Source: CAG-533 sp022779465
Lineage (GTDB): Bacteria; Bacillota_I; Bacilli_A; RF39; UBA660
Direction: 5' to 3'
Length of the DNA: 40,603 bases
Assembly: GCA_022779465.1 (NCBI GenBank)
Contig: JALFTB010000022.1
Span: 1-40,603, forward strand
The notes under the pieces were generated by a model. The model searched no databases. It saw only the letters and a list, made by a program, of their open reading frames with translations, and had not been told where the DNA came from. This document shows, one piece after another, positions 16,329 to 25,099 of this stretch (the first letter of the stretch is position 1; each line of letters starts with the position of its first letter). The translations under genes and the position numbers were made by a program.

Positions 16329-17063
16329 GTGCCAAAGATTTTAAAGAAAATTTTTAAGACTATAATCGACATCTTAATATTTATCATTTTTTTAATATTA
16401 ATTGTAATAATATTTGCAAAATTAAAAATGTTAAATGATAATAATAACTATTTTGAATTATTTGGCTATTCTATATTCAATGTAGCCACCGGTTCTATGG
16501 AACCAACCATAAGTCAAAATGATGTCATATTAGTAAAAAAACAAGATAACTATAAATTAAATGATATAATAACTTTTAAAAAAGATAAAGATTTTATAAC
16601 TCATCGTATTATTAAAATTAATGATACTTATATAACCACTAAAGGTGATGCTAATAACGCTATTGATGTTGCTATTACCCAAGATGTTATTATTGGTAAA
16701 GTTATTAAAATTTATGAAAATGCCGGCATTTGGCAAAAAATTCTAACTACACCTCAAGTAGTAGTAATGATCTTTGTTACCCTAATATTATTTGATTTAG
16801 CGTTCTCATATAAAGGTTTTAAAAATAAACAATTAGTTAAACAAGTTGATCAAATAGACTTAGAACAAGTTGCTAAAAAGTCTCACGATTTCAAATTTAA
16901 TAAAGAAGAAATCAAAGCCCTTTATAATAAAATGGACTTAATCAAAAAGAATAAAGATATTGATTTAAATAACAAAGAAAAAGAATTATTAGAATACACA
17001 ATCAGATTAGATTTAAGTGAATTACAAAAAGAAATAAATGACAAATTAAATAAGGAGGAGTAA
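16329..17063 (+). CDS. sipW: SipW-type signal peptidase I with extended cytosolic tail
   Basis: A 244-residue ER-type (S26B) signal peptidase that cleaves TasA-like pre-proteins at the membrane surface. The catalytic Ser56 is in TGSMEPT and the catalytic His92 in THRII; NDVILVKK is the usual conserved strand. Membrane helices are at 10-31 and about 137-157. Unlike most SipW proteins it has some 80 extra C-terminal residues, mostly charged helix (DQIDLEQVAKKSHDF...), probably cytosolic. The start is GTG at 16329, chosen because GGAAGG lies 8 bases upstream. The TAA is followed immediately by the ATG of the next gene. Confidence 0.88.
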   Translation: MPKILKKIFKTIIDILIFIIFLILIVIIFAKLKMLNDNNNYFELFGYSIFNVATGSMEPTISQNDVILVKKQDNYKLNDIITFKKDKDFITHRIIKINDTYITTKGDANNAIDVAITQDVIIGKVIKIYENAGIWQKILTTPQVVVMIFVTLILFDLAFSYKGFKNKQLVKQVDQIDLEQVAKKSHDFKFNKEEIKALYNKMDLIKKNKDIDLNNKEKELLEYTIRLDLSELQKEINDKLNKEE

Positions 17064-17663
17064 ATGAAAACAAAAAAATTCTTTACAATTTTTGATAAAG
17101 ATAAATTTGTTTTTGCCTCTAAAATAATTGTATTATTTCTTTTTTTAGTTGCTATCTTTAATTTATTAGATGTCGCATACTCTAAATACGAATCAAAAGC
17201 TAACATGTATGCTGATGCTAATATTGCCTTTTTTATAGTAGATACTGGCACCTATGAAAATAGTATATCCATCAAAGGATTAACTCCTTCAATAGAACCA
17301 TTTATCTATACCATAAATGTTTATAACCATAAAAACAATAAAAGAGCAAACGTTAACATGCAATATAAAATTAAATTTGAAACAACTACTAATTTACCCT
17401 TAACATATCAAATAATTAGAAATGAAAAATATTCAGCTGATGCTGTTAATATAATTTCAAGTAACACCTTAAGGCAAGATGCTGATGTCTATTATAATGT
17501 TTTTAATATTAATAATACTTATAATTTTTCTCATACCAAAGATGAAATGGATCAATATACTATCGTCGTAAACTTCCCGGAACAATATAAAAATAACCCT
17601 GATGATTACCAAGGAAAGATTGAACTTATTTCCGTTATTATCGATGCTGAGCAGGTTGTTTAA
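17064..17663 (+). CDS. TasA-like secreted/membrane-anchored protein
   Basis: A 199-residue protein. A hydrophobic segment at 20-37 (ASKIIVLFLFLVAIFNLL) is followed by DVAYSKYESKANMYADANIAFFIVDTG, matching the camelysin/TasA start in which an AYSKY segment precedes the first strand. Beta-rich sequence continues to the C terminus, with an N-K-R-A-N-V type central strand. GGAGG is within the last codons of the signal peptidase gene, so the two are translationally linked. It is probably a minor fibre or anchor subunit processed by the neighbouring SipW. No terminator follows. Confidence 0.75.
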   Translation: MKTKKFFTIFDKDKFVFASKIIVLFLFLVAIFNLLDVAYSKYESKANMYADANIAFFIVDTGTYENSISIKGLTPSIEPFIYTINVYNHKNNKRANVNMQYKIKFETTTNLPLTYQIIRNEKYSADAVNIISSNTLRQDADVYYNVFNINNTYNFSHTKDEMDQYTIVVNFPEQYKNNPDDYQGKIELISVIIDAEQVV

Positions 17664-17675
17664 TAAATTTAATTG

Positions 17676-17684
17676 TGTTATAAT
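17676..17684 (+). promoter_or_regulatory. Extended -10 promoter within the fibre island
   Basis: TGTTATAAT (TG-n-TATAAT) at 17676-17684 lies 23 bases before the ATG at 17708, in the only gap of this gene run longer than 30 bases. It probably starts a transcript for the genes from 17708 to 23551. Confidence 0.5.
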
Positions 17685-17707
17685 TTCATAAGATAGGAGT
17701 TGTGCTT

Positions 17708-18613
17708 ATGACAAAGAAAAAAGTAATTATAATTCTTCTTATAATTGCCTTAGCTTTGCCCCTAGGCATAACTTTTTCTAAATATGCTTATACATTTATA
17801 AGTAATTATTTAATGGAAGCTAATAACTTCTTCTTTAATAGTGATAAACTAAGTCAGAAGGGTATAACTTATAATATAAATAACTGGAGTGGAGTAAGCC
17901 CTTTTACTATCCAGTTTGAACTTAATAACCATAAAAATAATATCTTAACCAGTGCTGCTGACATTACTTATGATATTGAAGTAACATGTTCAGAAGATAT
18001 TACTTGTGCTTTAAATAGTACTTCTGGAGTAATCTACGTTAAAGAACTAACCGATAATTTTGTTTTATCAGTAACACCTCAAAGAACCTTTGATACTAAT
18101 GAAAAAGTAACTGTTGACGTAGTTGCTACATCAAGTAGTCCTTACGTTAAAACATTAAGTGCTAAATTCATTGCTACCGTTGGTAAAAAAGGGATCTCTT
18201 ACGAAATAAATGATGAGGCTTATCAACCATATTTAAACTTTACAATTACTAATGCCTTAGATCAATATAAAGTATTAGAAGCCTTTGATAATTACTCAGT
18301 AGGAAACATTATTTCATCTGAAACTTACCTAGCCTTAAGTGATACCAATAAAGCTAAATGTGCATCTGCCATTGTAACTTTATCATTTGATCCTAATAAA
18401 ATAATTTTAGATACTACAACAAATCTTTTAAAAACTGCAACAACCACCACAACCAATGTTGGTGGAGTAGACTATATAAGCTCTATAACCTTTAAAGTAG
18501 AAGCCGTAAGTAGTAATATCATTCGTTTTTATAAAAAAGATAAAACTCTAGATCATACTTATCCATTCGGAACTGATCAAGAACCAATTATCACATTTAA
18601 CGCTGAAACATAG
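17708..18613 (+). CDS. Secreted fibre-type protein with TasA-like and cohesin-like parts
   Basis: A 301-residue protein; the ATG at 17708 is used because AGGAG lies 8 bases upstream (an in-frame GTG sits at 17702). Signal helix 5-20 is followed by FSKYAYTFISNYLMEANNFFF, a camelysin-like start. Residues about 45-160 hold two Ig-like beta units (ITYDIEVTCSEDITCALN contains a probable disulfide pair). The last third (ATVTLSF-like strands and VTLSFDPNKIILDTTTNLL, then SSITFKVEAVSSNIIRFYKKD) resembles the cohesin/hemopexin-type binding fold seen in secreted Bacillota proteins. It may be an adaptor subunit of the fibre. Family placement is tentative. Confidence 0.7.
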   Translation: MTKKKVIIILLIIALALPLGITFSKYAYTFISNYLMEANNFFFNSDKLSQKGITYNINNWSGVSPFTIQFELNNHKNNILTSAADITYDIEVTCSEDITCALNSTSGVIYVKELTDNFVLSVTPQRTFDTNEKVTVDVVATSSSPYVKTLSAKFIATVGKKGISYEINDEAYQPYLNFTITNALDQYKVLEAFDNYSVGNIISSETYLALSDTNKAKCASAIVTLSFDPNKIILDTTTNLLKTATTTTTNVGGVDYISSITFKVEAVSSNIIRFYKKDKTLDHTYPFGTDQEPIITFNAET

Positions 18614-18622
18614 GAGGTAAAC

Positions 18623-19603
18623 ATGGACAATATTATTGAAAAATATATTAAATACGTTGAAAACTTTCTTTTAAATTATTATCGTCTTTTATTAAATACT
18701 TCCTATGAAAGAAAAATGGTAGATTCCTTCATAAATAAATATATTGATGTAAGATACTATAATAATTCAATCTATGAGAAAGAAAAAAACTTTGTCGAAA
18801 GAATCAATAAAGAATTAAAACTAGTTGCTAAAGAATTAATCGTTCAAAACCAAGAAAAAACCGAAAAAATAAAAAACATCTTTGCATTATTTGGTTATAT
18901 CTTATATATCGATGATTGTCTTCCATATACAAATATAAAAACTCTTTTAAAAACCCTTTTTGAAGATGAAAATATTAAACTAACATATGACCTAGAAACC
19001 AAAGAAAAATTTACTGAACTAGTAAAAAACTTTATTAATCAAAAGAAAGAATTCTTAAAACTATTTAATAGTAAAGAATTTAATTTAAAATTTAAAAGAT
19101 TAAAAAGAAATTTATTTTTAACTGAACTAGAACAAAATTGTAATATTAATCCTTTATACAGTGAATATGCCATTAATAAAGCTTTTACAACCGGAATAGT
19201 TCTTGAAAATAAATTCTATCTAACATGTCTTTTATTATCAGGAGAAGTCTTAAAAAATACTATAAATTTAGATTACAATAAAAACTATGTCGTAGACTTT
19301 CCTATAACTTTATTTACAAAATCTAAAAAAATAAATCGTTATTTAAAAGTCCTTGAAAATAATATGGTATTAAATAAAATAAATTTAAGATTCTATTATA
19401 AAGACTACTTAAAAAATAAAGAATCAATAAATAAAATAATTAATATGGGATATAGTGTATCTATTGTCTTAGATGAAACCTTTATTGATGATTATGATTC
19501 ATTAATTTTATTTTCTTATGTTTTCATCTACGAAAAATATGATTATTATGATATTATTATAGATAGTAAAGATACAATTAACACAACAATTGTTACATTA
19601 TAG
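18623..19603 (+). CDS. Cytosolic protein of unknown function in the fibre/AAA+ operon
   Basis: A 326-residue, Lys/Asn/Tyr-rich, mainly helical protein without signal peptide or membrane segment. A helical region covers about 1-170, and an alternating strand/helix region follows to the end (VSIVLDETFIDDYDSLILFSYVFIYE). I recognise no motif. AGGAGGT precedes the ATG, and it lies 9 bases after the secreted-protein gene and 9 bases before the membrane AAA+ gene, so it is translated with them. The location suggests it is a cytosolic partner of the ATPase. It may be specific to this lineage. Confidence 0.75.
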   Translation: MDNIIEKYIKYVENFLLNYYRLLLNTSYERKMVDSFINKYIDVRYYNNSIYEKEKNFVERINKELKLVAKELIVQNQEKTEKIKNIFALFGYILYIDDCLPYTNIKTLLKTLFEDENIKLTYDLETKEKFTELVKNFINQKKEFLKLFNSKEFNLKFKRLKRNLFLTELEQNCNINPLYSEYAINKAFTTGIVLENKFYLTCLLLSGEVLKNTINLDYNKNYVVDFPITLFTKSKKINRYLKVLENNMVLNKINLRFYYKDYLKNKESINKIINMGYSVSIVLDETFIDDYDSLILFSYVFIYEKYDYYDIIIDSKDTINTTIVTL

Positions 19604-19612
19604 AGGTGAAGT

Positions 19613-21139
19613 ATGGATACATTTTTTAAATTCTTTTATGAATTTTTATCTCAATTCTTTTCAGGATTCATTGAAATCTTTAAAGGCATCTGGTATGGAA
19701 TTAAAGCCATGTTTAACATTCCTGAATACTTAAAAATAATTAATACCTATAAAGCTGACTTTACTATTACTGAATGGATCTTATTTGGCGTAGGAACTTT
19801 AATAGTAGTAGCTTTAATTGGTTTAGTAATATTCTTAATAGTCTTCTTAATTAGAAAATATTTAAGATTTAGAAAAACCATCGTTGAACAAGAATCAATG
19901 CTTGAAGAAATATCAACTTTAAATAACAAAGTTGCATCATTAGTTACTGAAAGAGAAGACATCCTTGCTATGAAAGTATCTCAATTAGGACTTAAACCTG
20001 GTGAATCAGACACTGTAGAAGTAACTGAAGGTGATAAAGATTCAGTTGATCAAAATACGTCTATTAGATTCTCAAAACTAAATGATGTAGATATAAAATT
20101 TGCTAATTATAAAGTTCAAAATTATGGTAATACCTTTACTTTACCAGAATTAGTTGAATTATTTAGAAACTTTGCTGCCAGCCAGTTACATTTATATTAC
20201 ACATCAGAAATGATTAGATTATTTATCTCCGCTTTAGCAAGTACTAAATTAGTTATCTTACAAGGTATTTCTGGTACTGGTAAAACATCACTTGCTTATG
20301 CTTGGGGAAAATTTTTAAAACACGATTCATGCGTTGCTTCAGTTCAACCATCTTGGCGTGATCGAAGCGAACTTTTTGGTTATTTCAATGAATTTACCAA
20401 AAAATTTAATGAAACCGATATTTTAAAAGAATTATATGAGGCTGGATATACTGATGATATATATACAGTAATCCTAGATGAAATGAACATCTCTCGTGTC
20501 GAATATTACTTTGCCGAGATGCTATCAATTCTAGAAATGCCTAACAAAGATGAATGGATTATTGAAGTAGTTTCATCAGCATGGAAGAGTGACCCTAAAC
20601 ATTTAATTGGTGGTAAATTGCATATTCCTGCTAATGTTTGGTATATCGGAACAATCAATAACGATGACTCAACATTCATGGTAACTGATAAGGTATACGA
20701 CCGTGCTATGCCACTTGATATCAATGATAAAGGACAAGTCTTCGAACCAGAAGATACCCCAGCTCAAGATATTAATTATTCTTATCTAGATGCCCAATTT
20801 CAAAATGCCATTGCTAATAATGCAATGACTGAAGAAGTTTTAAAGAAAATTGATGCTATGGACGATTATGTTATTAAACATTTCCGTATTGCTTTCGGTA
20901 ATCGTATCGTAGCTCACATGAAAAAATTTGTTCCGGTTTATGTTGCTTGTGGTGGCGATGAAGTATCTGGGGTTGATTACTTCATAGCACGTAAAATCTT
21001 AAGAAAATTTGAACAGTTAAATATTTCATATATCAGAGATGAAATAGATGGCTTTGTCGATTTCTTAAATAAAACCTTTGGTAATAACAAAATGAAAGAA
21101 TGTATTGAATACGTACAAAGATTAAAGAAAATGGCTTAA
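19613..21139 (+). CDS. Membrane-anchored McrB-like AAA+ ATPase
   Basis: A 508-residue protein. The N terminus has an amphipathic aromatic helix (1-35) and a clear transmembrane helix at 55-80, followed by a basic stretch (RKYLRFRK) and a coiled coil (about 88-118). The C-terminal part is an AAA+ domain: Walker A GISGTGKT at 218-225, Walker B VILDEMN with Asp289-Glu290, sensor-1 region WYIGTINNDDSTFMVTDKVYDRAMPLDI, and a predicted Arg finger in that segment. The DEMN and GT(I/M)N signatures are those of McrB/MoxR-type ATPases. McrB proteins normally power a DNA-cutting complex in the cytosol and have no membrane anchor. The DUF2357 partner follows 27 bases later, and the flanking genes encode secreted fibre proteins, so a role in envelope assembly is likely (inference). 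Confidence 0.88.
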   Translation: MDTFFKFFYEFLSQFFSGFIEIFKGIWYGIKAMFNIPEYLKIINTYKADFTITEWILFGVGTLIVVALIGLVIFLIVFLIRKYLRFRKTIVEQESMLEEISTLNNKVASLVTEREDILAMKVSQLGLKPGESDTVEVTEGDKDSVDQNTSIRFSKLNDVDIKFANYKVQNYGNTFTLPELVELFRNFAASQLHLYYTSEMIRLFISALASTKLVILQGISGTGKTSLAYAWGKFLKHDSCVASVQPSWRDRSELFGYFNEFTKKFNETDILKELYEAGYTDDIYTVILDEMNISRVEYYFAEMLSILEMPNKDEWIIEVVSSAWKSDPKHLIGGKLHIPANVWYIGTINNDDSTFMVTDKVYDRAMPLDINDKGQVFEPEDTPAQDINYSYLDAQFQNAIANNAMTEEVLKKIDAMDDYVIKHFRIAFGNRIVAHMKKFVPVYVACGGDEVSGVDYFIARKILRKFEQLNISYIRDEIDGFVDFLNKTFGNNKMKECIEYVQRLKKMA

Positions 21140-21166
21140 TAACAAAAAGAATAGAAAGGTGATAAT

Positions 21167-22300
21167 ATGGATAACGATTTAAATGTTTTAACATTATATA
21201 ACGAAAAAAATATGCCTCGTATTAAAGCATTTAATAGTGCAGTTAAATCCGAATATGAAGTTCAAACTAACTATGAACAAGTCGATGTTAACTTCGAATG
21301 GTTAGAAATCATGGAAGATACTGTTAGATACTTAGATAATATCTTAAGAAATCCTAATCGTTTTATCGTTAACGAAGAAGAAGTAGTTAAAGTTGAACAA
21401 GCAAGAAGAATAACTGTTGAAAGTATCAAACACCTTTCTAAACATACTAACTTTATCCAAGAAATAGATCCTGTAACAGATGATGTTAAGCCTTCAAAAA
21501 TCTTAAATATTAATAAAGATGAAAGTTATAATACCTATGAAAATAGAGTAATTTATACTTTAATTCAAAATATGCGTATATTTATTGATATGCGTAAAAG
21601 AAAATTAGTTACTCAGTCATACTCTAAAAATCATAAAAAAGGTGAGTATCATGGAGTAGCCAGAGTTGGGTCTGAAAATGTAAATATTGATATTTCCATG
21701 AATAGTAAAGCTGACTCTAAGAAAACATATGGCGCTAAAGGCGATTTATCTATTGAAGAAAGAATTGCTAAATTAGAACTTAGAATAACCGATTTAACTA
21801 ATACTTCAGTATATAAATCATTAGCTAAAGCCCATGTTGCAAAAGTAATTCCTCCGATTAAGAAAACTAACTTAATCTTAAAAAATGTTAATTTCCAATA
21901 CGCAATGAAATTATGGGATTACTTAGCAAGATATCGTGATGACGGTAATAAAAGTACTAAAAATAATCTTGTTTATAAAGAAGATAAACACGTTCAAAAA
22001 ATGTTTGATGATGTCTTTTTACTTAATTATTTAGTATTAAATAGTTTAGGTGGTAATGACGATAAAACCTTTAAAAAAGAACAAAATAGAGAAGCTATTG
22101 AAACCTTAACTAATAATATGATAACTAAAATAGTGGAAATCAATTCAGATTTACCAGTTGAAGAAATTGAAAAAATTATTGGTGATAAAATAGCGGTCAT
22201 TAAAAGTAAAAAAGAAGCATCTGTTGCTGAAGTAAGTAATAAACTAAACAGTAAGATGCAAAGCTTAATAAGTAAAATAATAACATTTGATTTTAGGTGA
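21167..22300 (+). CDS. DUF2357-like partner of the AAA+ ATPase, no visible nuclease domain
   Basis: A 377-residue cytosolic protein. NINKDESYNTYENRVIYTLIQNM (114-136) has the YENR core typical of DUF2357 proteins, which are often encoded beside McrB-like ATPases and usually precede a PD-(D/E)XK nuclease domain (DUF524 type). Here the segment is followed by a basic linker, helical repeats (IEERIAKLELRITDLTN) and a coiled C terminus. I see no D...ExK nuclease signature, and the length leaves little room for one. AAAGGTGAT precedes the ATG. The stop is TGA, and a SipW gene begins 5 bases later. Confidence 0.75.
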   Translation: MDNDLNVLTLYNEKNMPRIKAFNSAVKSEYEVQTNYEQVDVNFEWLEIMEDTVRYLDNILRNPNRFIVNEEEVVKVEQARRITVESIKHLSKHTNFIQEIDPVTDDVKPSKILNINKDESYNTYENRVIYTLIQNMRIFIDMRKRKLVTQSYSKNHKKGEYHGVARVGSENVNIDISMNSKADSKKTYGAKGDLSIEERIAKLELRITDLTNTSVYKSLAKAHVAKVIPPIKKTNLILKNVNFQYAMKLWDYLARYRDDGNKSTKNNLVYKEDKHVQKMFDDVFLLNYLVLNSLGGNDDKTFKKEQNREAIETLTNNMITKIVEINSDLPVEEIEKIIGDKIAVIKSKKEASVAEVSNKLNSKMQSLISKIITFDFR

Positions 22301-22305
22301 TAAAT

Positions 22306-22908
22306 ATGTTTAAAAAGATAAAAAAAATAAAACAAAAAGTAGAAAATAATAAACCATTAATGATTACATATAAAATCTTTAAATGGATTTTCGGAATATT
22401 CTTATGTCTAATATTATTTGTAATATTAGTTCAAAAATTCTCTAACAATAACTTATCTATTGGTGGAGTTAGAATCTTTAGTGTAGCAACTGGCTCAATG
22501 AAACCAGAATATCAAATTGGTGATATTATCGTAACTAAAAAAGTTCCTGCTGAAGAATTAAAAGTAGGAGATAACGTTACTTATCTGGGAGAGAAACTAG
22601 ATATGGCCGGTTTAATTGTAACCCACAAAATTATGAATGTAAGACAAGCAGATGGTAAATATTACTTTATAACCAAAGGTACAGCAAATGAAATTGCCGA
22701 CCCAGAAATTAATTATTCACAAATATATGGTAAAGTTACTTATCATACCGTAGTTCTAAGTTTTATTGGAAGAGTAATGACAAATATCATTGCTTACTAT
22801 GCAATGTTCACAGTAGTAGGCGTCCTTGCCTCATATCAAATTGTTAAAATAATATTTGAAAAAGAAGAGGACGAACTTGAGGAACAAAAGGATGGCAAAA
22901 AAGAGTAA
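22306..22908 (+). CDS. sipW: SipW-type signal peptidase I
   Basis: A 200-residue signal peptidase of the SipW (S26B) group. Catalytic Ser64 is in ATGSMKPE, catalytic His107 in VTHKI, and the IGDIIVTKK strand follows the Ser motif. Membrane helices are at 26-43 and about 155-178; the C terminus is acidic (EKEEDELEEQKDGKKE). The ATG at 22306 is chosen over an in-frame GTG at 22297 because TTAGGTGAT fits it as a ribosome site. It overlaps the next TasA-like gene by 17 bases, the classical sipW-tasA pairing, so that protein is a likely substrate. Confidence 0.9.
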   Translation: MFKKIKKIKQKVENNKPLMITYKIFKWIFGIFLCLILFVILVQKFSNNNLSIGGVRIFSVATGSMKPEYQIGDIIVTKKVPAEELKVGDNVTYLGEKLDMAGLIVTHKIMNVRQADGKYYFITKGTANEIADPEINYSQIYGKVTYHTVVLSFIGRVMTNIIAYYAMFTVVGVLASYQIVKIIFEKEEDELEEQKDGKKE

Positions 22909-23551
22909 TTTCAAAGTTGTCTTAAAAGTTATCAAGAAAAAAGTCAAGCTAAGATACTTACTTTTACTAATCGTTTTATTAGTAAGTAATACCTTTGCTT
23001 GGTTTATTTATAATACCCAAGTAGACAACAAAATAGATGTTCATGTTCGTGCTTGGAGAATTGTCTTAACTAAAGAAGATTCTCAAATATCTGACTATGT
23101 AACTTTTAATGTTCAAAATGTATATCCTGGTATGACTGATTATACTGATAGTTTAAAAGTATATAATCAAGGAGAAATAGGAGCAACCCTAAGATATACA
23201 ATTATGTCAGCTAATATTTTAGGAACCGAATACATCTCTAAGGAGGGACGTGCAGAGAAGGGCGAAAACGCAGTAGATACTGATTTATCTAGTAGTGACC
23301 TAGAACAAAAACTAGCAAGTGATTATCCATTTAAAATCAGCTTTAAAATGGGTAAGGATAGTCTAGCAGCCGAAGAAGATGAAACAACATATACATTAAC
23401 TGTAACCTGGGCTTATGAATCAGGTGATGATGCTATGGATACTTATTATGGTAATTTAGCATATGATTACATCCATAATAACCCTAATACATCATGTATA
23501 ACCCTAAAAGTAAAAATTGATATTGCACAAGAAAACACTAGTGGAAACTAG
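22892..23551 (+). CDS. TasA-like secreted fibre protein
   Basis: A 219-residue protein starting at ATG 22892 inside the end of the SipW gene, with GAGG upstream. A basic N terminus is followed by a hydrophobic segment (20-34) and SNTFAWFIYNTQVDNKIDVHVRAWRIVLT, the FAWF variant of the SipW-dependent signal sequence. The mature part reads as a beta sandwich (VTFNVQNVYPGMTDYTDSLKVYNQGEIGATLRYTIMS), where the NxG-xA-TLRY strand is typical of TasA-like folds. It ends in a polar TSGN tail. The stop codon lies inside a bidirectional terminator. Confidence 0.85.
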   Translation: MAKKSNFKVVLKVIKKKVKLRYLLLLIVLLVSNTFAWFIYNTQVDNKIDVHVRAWRIVLTKEDSQISDYVTFNVQNVYPGMTDYTDSLKVYNQGEIGATLRYTIMSANILGTEYISKEGRAEKGENAVDTDLSSSDLEQKLASDYPFKISFKMGKDSLAAEEDETTYTLTVTWAYESGDDAMDTYYGNLAYDYIHNNPNTSCITLKVKIDIAQENTSGN

Positions 23552-23558
23552 TGTTTTT
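23532..23558. terminator. Bidirectional terminator between convergent TasA-like genes
   Basis: An 11-bp perfect stem AAAACACTAGT/ACTAGTGTTTT with loop GGAA. T runs occur on both strands, and it lies between two genes that converge. Confidence 0.85.
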
Positions 23559-23561
23559 ATA

Positions 23562-24140
23562 TTATCCTCTTAATTGAATAACATTGACATTAACCTTAAA
23601 TTTAGCAACACCACCATTAGCAGCGGTAGTATCATCAACATTAGTCATAGTTTCATCATCAGTTTGATCAACCCATTCAACATAAACTCTAACGGTTAAA
23701 GCACGATTTTGATCATTTAATAAAATATTACCACTAATTGGACCATTATAAGTATAAGAATGACCATCTATTTCATATTTAGTTATTTTTAAATCCGTTA
23801 CAGTATTATCATCTGCTTCACTAAAAGAAATATCATAAGAGAAAGAAACATCAGTTGTACTACCATCTAAAGTAATATCAAAATATCCAGTGGCAGTAGG
23901 AGCAATAACACCATCTTTAATATTTTCATTTCCTGTAAAAGTAGGTTCTAATACTTCAGAAAAATTTGAATTCTGACTAATATCTTGATTATTAACTAAA
24001 ACATTCCATCTAGCAATTGTAATATTAGTATCAGCATCAGCAGTAGATAAATACTTAGCATAAGTAGATTGAATTAAAGAAACACAATAAAATAAAGCAA
24101 GTAAAGCTAATAAAAATGTTATTTTTCTATTAAGTTTCAT
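23562..24140 (-). CDS. TasA/camelysin-like secreted fibre protein (minus strand)
   Basis: A 192-residue protein, the only clear minus-strand gene here. Its signal helix (7-22) leads into SIQSTYAKYLSTADADTNITIARWNVLVNNQDI, a strong camelysin/TasA N terminus. IKDGVIAPTATGYFDITLDGSTTDVSFSYDISF parallels IADGYIAPGRNGYFDIILD of the gene at 15705, so these two are close paralogues. Its ribosome site reads AGGAGGTCG on the minus strand. It is divergent from the gene at 24370 and convergent with the gene at 22892, so it can be controlled separately from the rest of the island. Confidence 0.88.
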   Translation of the reverse strand: MKLNRKITFLLALLALFYCVSLIQSTYAKYLSTADADTNITIARWNVLVNNQDISQNSNFSEVLEPTFTGNENIKDGVIAPTATGYFDITLDGSTTDVSFSYDISFSEADDNTVTDLKITKYEIDGHSYTYNGPISGNILLNDQNRALTVRVYVEWVDQTDDETMTNVDDTTAANGGVAKFKVNVNVIQLRG

Positions 24141-24173
24141 AAATTCGACCTCCTTATCCTTATAATCAACTTA

Positions 24174-24179
24174 ATTATA
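24174..24179 (-). promoter_or_regulatory. Possible -10 element for the minus-strand TasA-like gene
   Basis: The minus strand reads TATAAT about 34 bases before the gene start. A convincing -35 was not found. Confidence 0.35.
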
Positions 24180-24279
24180 ATATATAAGGATGTAAATTGA
24201 CATAAACATAACAAAAAATTCATCTTACTTTACACAAATTTTATACCTCCAAATTTCTACAAAAAACGACATATTTTTG

Positions 24280-24308
24280 TTGCATTATTTAAAAACATGT
24301 TTTATAAT
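24280..24308 (+). promoter_or_regulatory. Promoter of the 24370-26134 fibre genes
   Basis: TTGCAT at 24280-24285 and TATAAT at 24303-24308 with an exact 17-base spacer. The transcript would begin near 24315, at an inverted repeat. Confidence 0.65.
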
Positions 24309-24315
24309 TATATTG

Positions 24316-24336
24316 TATGAAGATAGTAACTTCATA
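24316..24336 (+). promoter_or_regulatory. Inverted repeat at the predicted transcription start
   Basis: TATGAAG and CTTCATA form a perfect 7-base inverted repeat separated by 7 bases, placed 8 bases after the -10. It could be an operator for a dimeric regulator or a 5' stem-loop that stabilises the fibre mRNA. Confidence 0.4.
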
Positions 24337-24369
24337 TAGCCATGAACATAATTTTGAAAGGAGTACATT

Positions 24370-25074
24370 ATGGCAAAAGAAGTCATTGTAACTGCAGACA
24401 AAATTAGTAAATGGCAAAAATTCGGAAAGATTATAAAAATCTCACTGCTAATACTTTTACTATTTTTAATTATAATTTATTTAGTTTTAAAAGTAACATA
24501 TCATGGCGGTAGCTTTGTAGTTAATTTAAAACCAAATGAATCAATAGATAGTGGTTTAGCAATGTATGAATCGCTTTATGATCGAGTAGGAAAAAGAACA
24601 CTAAAAGCAGATAACTTGCAATTTATGGACAATATATCAATAAAATGGCTACCAAGTAATATAAATGATGCAGGTGAAGGCTCACACAATGGAGATAACT
24701 ATATAGCTTATACTTTTTATATTGAAAATCAAGGCAAAGACGTTCTTAATTATTGGTATAAAATGGTAATAGACGATATAGTTAAAAATGTTGATGAAGC
24801 AGCAAGAATAATGATCTTTATTAATGGTGAATCAACAGTGTATGCTAAAGGAAGTTCTAGAGATGGAACACCTGAAAAAGACACTGAAAAGTTCAGAGAT
24901 GATAAAGATGGAACAATAATTTTAAAACAAAGAGCGAATCTGTATCCAGGGGAAATTGATAAAATAACGGTTGTAGTTTGGATCGAAGGTGATGATCCTG
25001 AATGCATTGATGCCCTTATCGGAGGCGAATTAAAAATGCACATGGACATAACTGAAGAACACCCTCAAGCGTAA
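24370..25074 (+). CDS. Membrane-anchored TasA-like accessory protein
   Basis: A 234-residue protein with a short cytosolic N terminus, one long hydrophobic helix (25-45, ISLLILLLFLIIIYLVL) and an outer beta domain. No clear Ala-x-Ala or TYAWF cleavage site is seen, so it may stay anchored. Its C-terminal VVVWIEGDDPECIDALIGGELKMH has the same frame of residues (WIEGxDxxC, then G..L) as the next protein, showing a shared fold. It is a good candidate for a membrane base of the fibre. GAAAGGAGT precedes the ATG. Confidence 0.75.
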   Translation: MAKEVIVTADKISKWQKFGKIIKISLLILLLFLIIIYLVLKVTYHGGSFVVNLKPNESIDSGLAMYESLYDRVGKRTLKADNLQFMDNISIKWLPSNINDAGEGSHNGDNYIAYTFYIENQGKDVLNYWYKMVIDDIVKNVDEAARIMIFINGESTVYAKGSSRDGTPEKDTEKFRDDKDGTIILKQRANLYPGEIDKITVVVWIEGDDPECIDALIGGELKMHMDITEEHPQA

Positions 25075-25099
25075 AATGAAATGAATTGGAGTGTAGAAA

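Noticed and set aside
19613..22300. Reading the AAA+/DUF2357 pair as a standard McrBC restriction system
   Set aside because: The ATPase has a membrane anchor, no nuclease motif is visible in the partner, there is no DNA-recognition domain, and the neighbours are secretion genes.
22291..22310. Possible TGA recoding as tryptophan, as in Mollicutes
   Set aside because: TGA clearly ends the DUF2357 gene here and the radical SAM gene at 8250-8252, with new genes starting right after.
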